From Phytophthora colocasiae (taxonomy: Eukaryota > Oomycota > Peronosporomycetes > Peronosporales > Peronosporaceae), in the NCBI GenBank assembly GCA_018806915.1, contig JAGKQI010000105.1, positions 558,001-622,000 on the forward strand: a stretch of DNA of 64,000 nt, in the 5' to 3' direction. A model generated the notes under the pieces. That model had not been told where the DNA came from. It did no database searches and was given only the letters and a program-made list of their open reading frames with translations. The position numbers were made by a program, and so were the translations under genes. Positions 61,732 through 64,000 of this stretch are shown here, piece after piece (the stretch's first letter is position 1; every line of letters starts with the position of its first letter).

Positions 61732-64000
61732 CTACACCGTGTCGAAAGCTTTTCCATCGTTGTCCCAGGACTGTTTCCTCTTCTTCGGCTTGAAGCCAGC
61801 GGCGATGGATGCAGAGCGCATTGCTCTTTGCAGTTTGCGAACTTGCCACCACTTGCGAGTCTCATCGAAGATGAGCACACTGGATGCGATGAAGCAAACG
61901 TACACCAAGTCACCAAGCGTAAGCGCCTCAGTCTGGAACGTGGCTTGGAGTGGAGGAAAGTAGATGACCAGCAACTGACCCACCAGTGACGCGCCGACTG
62001 CGTACACAAAGAACGTATTGGAGAGGATCCCAATGTCAATGATGGACTTGTCGTCGGACCGGCAGGACAGTGCGTTGAACATGTCGAACATAACGAACGT
62101 AGTAAAGCTCATGGTGCGATCGCGCTTGCTAATTGTGCCATCGTCAGCCAGCTCTGCCCAGAAGACGTAGAGAGTGCCACACACGATGAAGCAAGCTGAT
62201 GTAAGTACACGACGGATCATCGTGCGTGTGATGATACTGGCATCCTTAGAGCGAGGGCCTTCCTTCATCACGTCGTGGTCCACAGGTTCCACACCGAGAC
62301 TTTGTGCTGGCGGGCCATCCATGATGATGTTGATCCAAAGAATCTGCATGGCATTCAGCGGGGACGGAAGGTTGAACAGGGTGGAGAATGCAATCAGGCA
62401 AAGCGCCGAGATGCTTGTGCTGAGCTGAAAGCGCAGGAAATGCTTGATGTTGTGGTAGATGGACTTGCCCTCCTCCATGGCACACAGAATCGTACTGAAG
62501 TTATCATCCAGCAGAATCATATCAGCTGCCTCCTTCGACACGTCCGTGCCGTTTGTGCCCATAGCGATACCGATGTCGGCGGCCTTAAGAGCAGGTGCAT
62601 CATTCACACCGTCGCCAGTCATAGCCACCATCAAGCCAGCCTCCTGGAACGCTCGAACAATCTTTAGTTTGTGGTGTGGAGACGTACGGTAGAACACGCA
62701 TGTCTTCAGGATCCGCTGCTCCAACTCCACCATATCCATGATCTCCAGCTCTTGCCCAGAAATCACCAGCTCGTCCACAGCATCGCTCGTCTCATCGTCG
62801 CAGTCAACCGTTCCAAAGCTGTCGCTCGAAATGATGCCCACCTTGGTGGCAATCGCAACAGCCGTCTCCTTCGAGTCACCTGTAAGCATGATGGTTTTCA
62901 CACCGCTCAGCGACAGCTCTAGCACAGACTTTTCAACCTCAGCGCGAGGCGGGTCAGAAATGCCAACAAGCCCAGCGAATACCATACCACGATCCGAGTG
63001 TTCGCCGAAGGACAGCGCGAGCACGCGGAGGCCACGCGCCGCCATCTGCTGAGACGCCACGAAGATGCGCTCCCGGTCTCCCGGAGTCATTTCCTTCTCG
63101 CGACCGCAATTATCCTCGATCTTATCACAGCGAGACAATATAGCCTCCGTCATGCCCTTGAGGTGCCAGCGAGAGGGCCCACCTGATGGCGGCTCACAGC
63201 ACACCGCCATCCATTTCTTCTCTGAGCTGAATGGTACTTCACTGACGCGGCGGAACTGTTGAATAATCGACGGTGTAATCCCCACCTTCTGTGCGCAGAG
63301 CAGAACAGCGCCCTCCGTGGCCTGACCCAGAACCTCACGATTCACAATAGTTGCGTTGTTGCACAGTGCGCCGGACAGCAAGCAGTGGTAAACATGCGGG
63401 TGAGATGCTTCCGTAACCGGTTCGCCACGCATGGTGACAGGGGCGCGCGTAGTTTTCGTGGCCATTTCGGCTTCCGAAACCTGTGAGGCCGACCGCTCTC
63501 GCTCGCCAACGCCATTCACCTCAGCTGTCACACTCTCGAACGGAACGAAAATCTCGATAACCTCCATCTTGTTGGTCGTGATTGTGCCCGTCTTGTCCAC
63601 GCAGACAACGTTGATACATCCCAAGGCCTCGACGGCCGGCAGTTTTTTCACGATAGCGTGACGTTTAGCCATCTTCATAACGCCAAAGGCCAACGTGACA
63701 GTCACGCAGATAGGTAGACCCTCTGGGATGGCAGCGACAGCCAACGACACACCAATTTGCAGCATCGTCAGCATCCCCTTGTGCTGGATCACGCCGATGA
63801 CCACAATCACTGCGATGACCGCGAGTGAGAACATGCTGAGGTGCTTTCCCAGTGTGTCCATGCTGTTCTGCAGGGGTGTCTTGCGCTCCTCCACTTTGTG
63901 TACCACGTCAAAGACCTTTCCGAATTCAGTGCGTGATCCAGTGCCGACCACTACCGCTCGACCACGACCGGCTCGCACCAATGTGCCCATGTAAATAACA
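61732..64000 (-). CDS. PMR1: PMR1/SPCA-type Ca2+/Mn2+ P-type ATPase (partial, 5' end off window)
   Basis: About 756 residues are visible; the N-terminus lies beyond 64000 and the frame continues to the window edge. Seen in order: MGTLVRAGRGRAVVVGTGSR, ISAA-type helix region with VAAIPEGLP (Ca2+ site), the phosphorylation motif VCVDKTGTITTNKM, a nucleotide-binding KGMTEAIL, MLTGDSKETAVAIA, TGDGVNDAPALKAADIGIAMG, and six C-terminal membrane helices. The PEGLP motif together with short loops and no SERCA-type or calmodulin-binding tail favours the Golgi SPCA/PMR1 group. It loads Ca2+ and Mn2+ into the secretory pathway. The C-terminus is basic (KPKKRKQSWDND). Confidence 0.9.
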   Translation of the reverse strand, partial: VIYMGTLVRAGRGRAVVVGTGSRTEFGKVFDVVHKVEERKTPLQNSMDTLGKHLSMFSLAVIAVIVVIGVIQHKGMLTMLQIGVSLAVAAIPEGLPICVTVTLAFGVMKMAKRHAIVKKLPAVEALGCINVVCVDKTGTITTNKMEVIEIFVPFESVTAEVNGVGERERSASQVSEAEMATKTTRAPVTMRGEPVTEASHPHVYHCLLSGALCNNATIVNREVLGQATEGAVLLCAQKVGITPSIIQQFRRVSEVPFSSEKKWMAVCCEPPSGGPSRWHLKGMTEAILSRCDKIEDNCGREKEMTPGDRERIFVASQQMAARGLRVLALSFGEHSDRGMVFAGLVGISDPPRAEVEKSVLELSLSGVKTIMLTGDSKETAVAIATKVGIISSDSFGTVDCDDETSDAVDELVISGQELEIMDMVELEQRILKTCVFYRTSPHHKLKIVRAFQEAGLMVAMTGDGVNDAPALKAADIGIAMGTNGTDVSKEAADMILLDDNFSTILCAMEEGKSIYHNIKHFLRFQLSTSISALCLIAFSTLFNLPSPLNAMQILWINIIMDGPPAQSLGVEPVDHDVMKEGPRSKDASIITRTMIRRVLTSACFIVCGTLYVFWAELADDGTISKRDRTMSFTTFVMFDMFNALSCRSDDKSIIDIGILSNTFFVYAVGASLVGQLLVIYFPPLQATFQTEALTLGDLVYVCFIASSVLIFDETRKWWQVRKLQRAMRSASIAAGFKPKKRKQSWDNDGKAFDTV

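Noticed and set aside
1..64000. CRISPR arrays, rRNA and tRNA genes
   Set aside because: No regularly spaced repeats, and no cloverleaf-like GGTTCRA boxes or rRNA blocks were recognised on either strand. A covariance-model scan would be more sensitive than reading by eye.

Overview
The window looks like nuclear DNA of an oomycete, most likely Phytophthora or a close relative. About 25 compact genes carry short introns (about 45-120 nt, GT..AG, often gtacg/gtaag donors) and very short intergenic gaps. Three related secreted proteins have the RxLR...EER layout that defines oomycete host-translocated effectors. Their upstream regions carry the oomycete Inr/FPR-type core promoter (TCATTYY followed by CAATTTG-like). 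Flagellar, mitochondrial and peroxisomal genes fit a zoosporic eukaryote. All gene models are my own splice reconstructions from reading frames and splice consensus. No database search was run. || Layout. 1-32.9 kb is a dense housekeeping block: RING1/PRC1-type ubiquitin ligase (cut at the left edge), PHO88/SND3, a Tudor/agenet-like protein, glutathione synthetase, a DysF protein, a large nuclear low-complexity protein, a small orphan protein, a DHHC palmitoyltransferase, ARL2BP, a calponin-homology protein with a CaaX tail, MAK11/PAK1IP1, a CIMIP2-like flagellar protein, adenosine kinase, VPS33, cystathionine beta-synthase, an IQ-motif protein and a secreted EGF-like protein. || 32.9-41.9 kb is a sparse, repeat-rich effector island. 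It holds three RxLR paralogues: one broken, one with a 26-residue Asp run between RxLR and EER, and one compact and intact. A 1.18-kb hAT-type element with inverted ends and a 9-bp target duplication sits between the promoter and coding region of the broken paralogue. The island also has a decayed fragment of the neighbouring EGF-like gene (itself interrupted by a ~390-bp insertion), a 102-bp inverted-repeat (MITE-like) element, a membrane-anchored flavodoxin-like gene, and a complete 1.84-kb pogo-type element with perfect 26-bp terminal inverted repeats and TA target sites around a decayed transposase. || 42-64 kb returns to housekeeping genes: mitochondrial carrier, peroxisomal hydratase 2, MAPR-type cytochrome b5 protein, TNPO3-like importin, WDR76/CMR1, NEDD1, Whirly-like ssDNA-binding protein, TOM40, a thioredoxin-like/TPR/methyltransferase fusion, a SnoaL-like domain protein, a SEL1-repeat (HRD3-like) protein, and a PMR1-type Ca2+-ATPase cut at the right edge. 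A perfect 42-bp palindrome lies in front of the SEL1-repeat gene. || The genes do not form one pathway. The clearest story is genome architecture: a conserved gene block interrupted by a small, transposon-driven effector island where duplication, insertion and frame loss can be read at base level.
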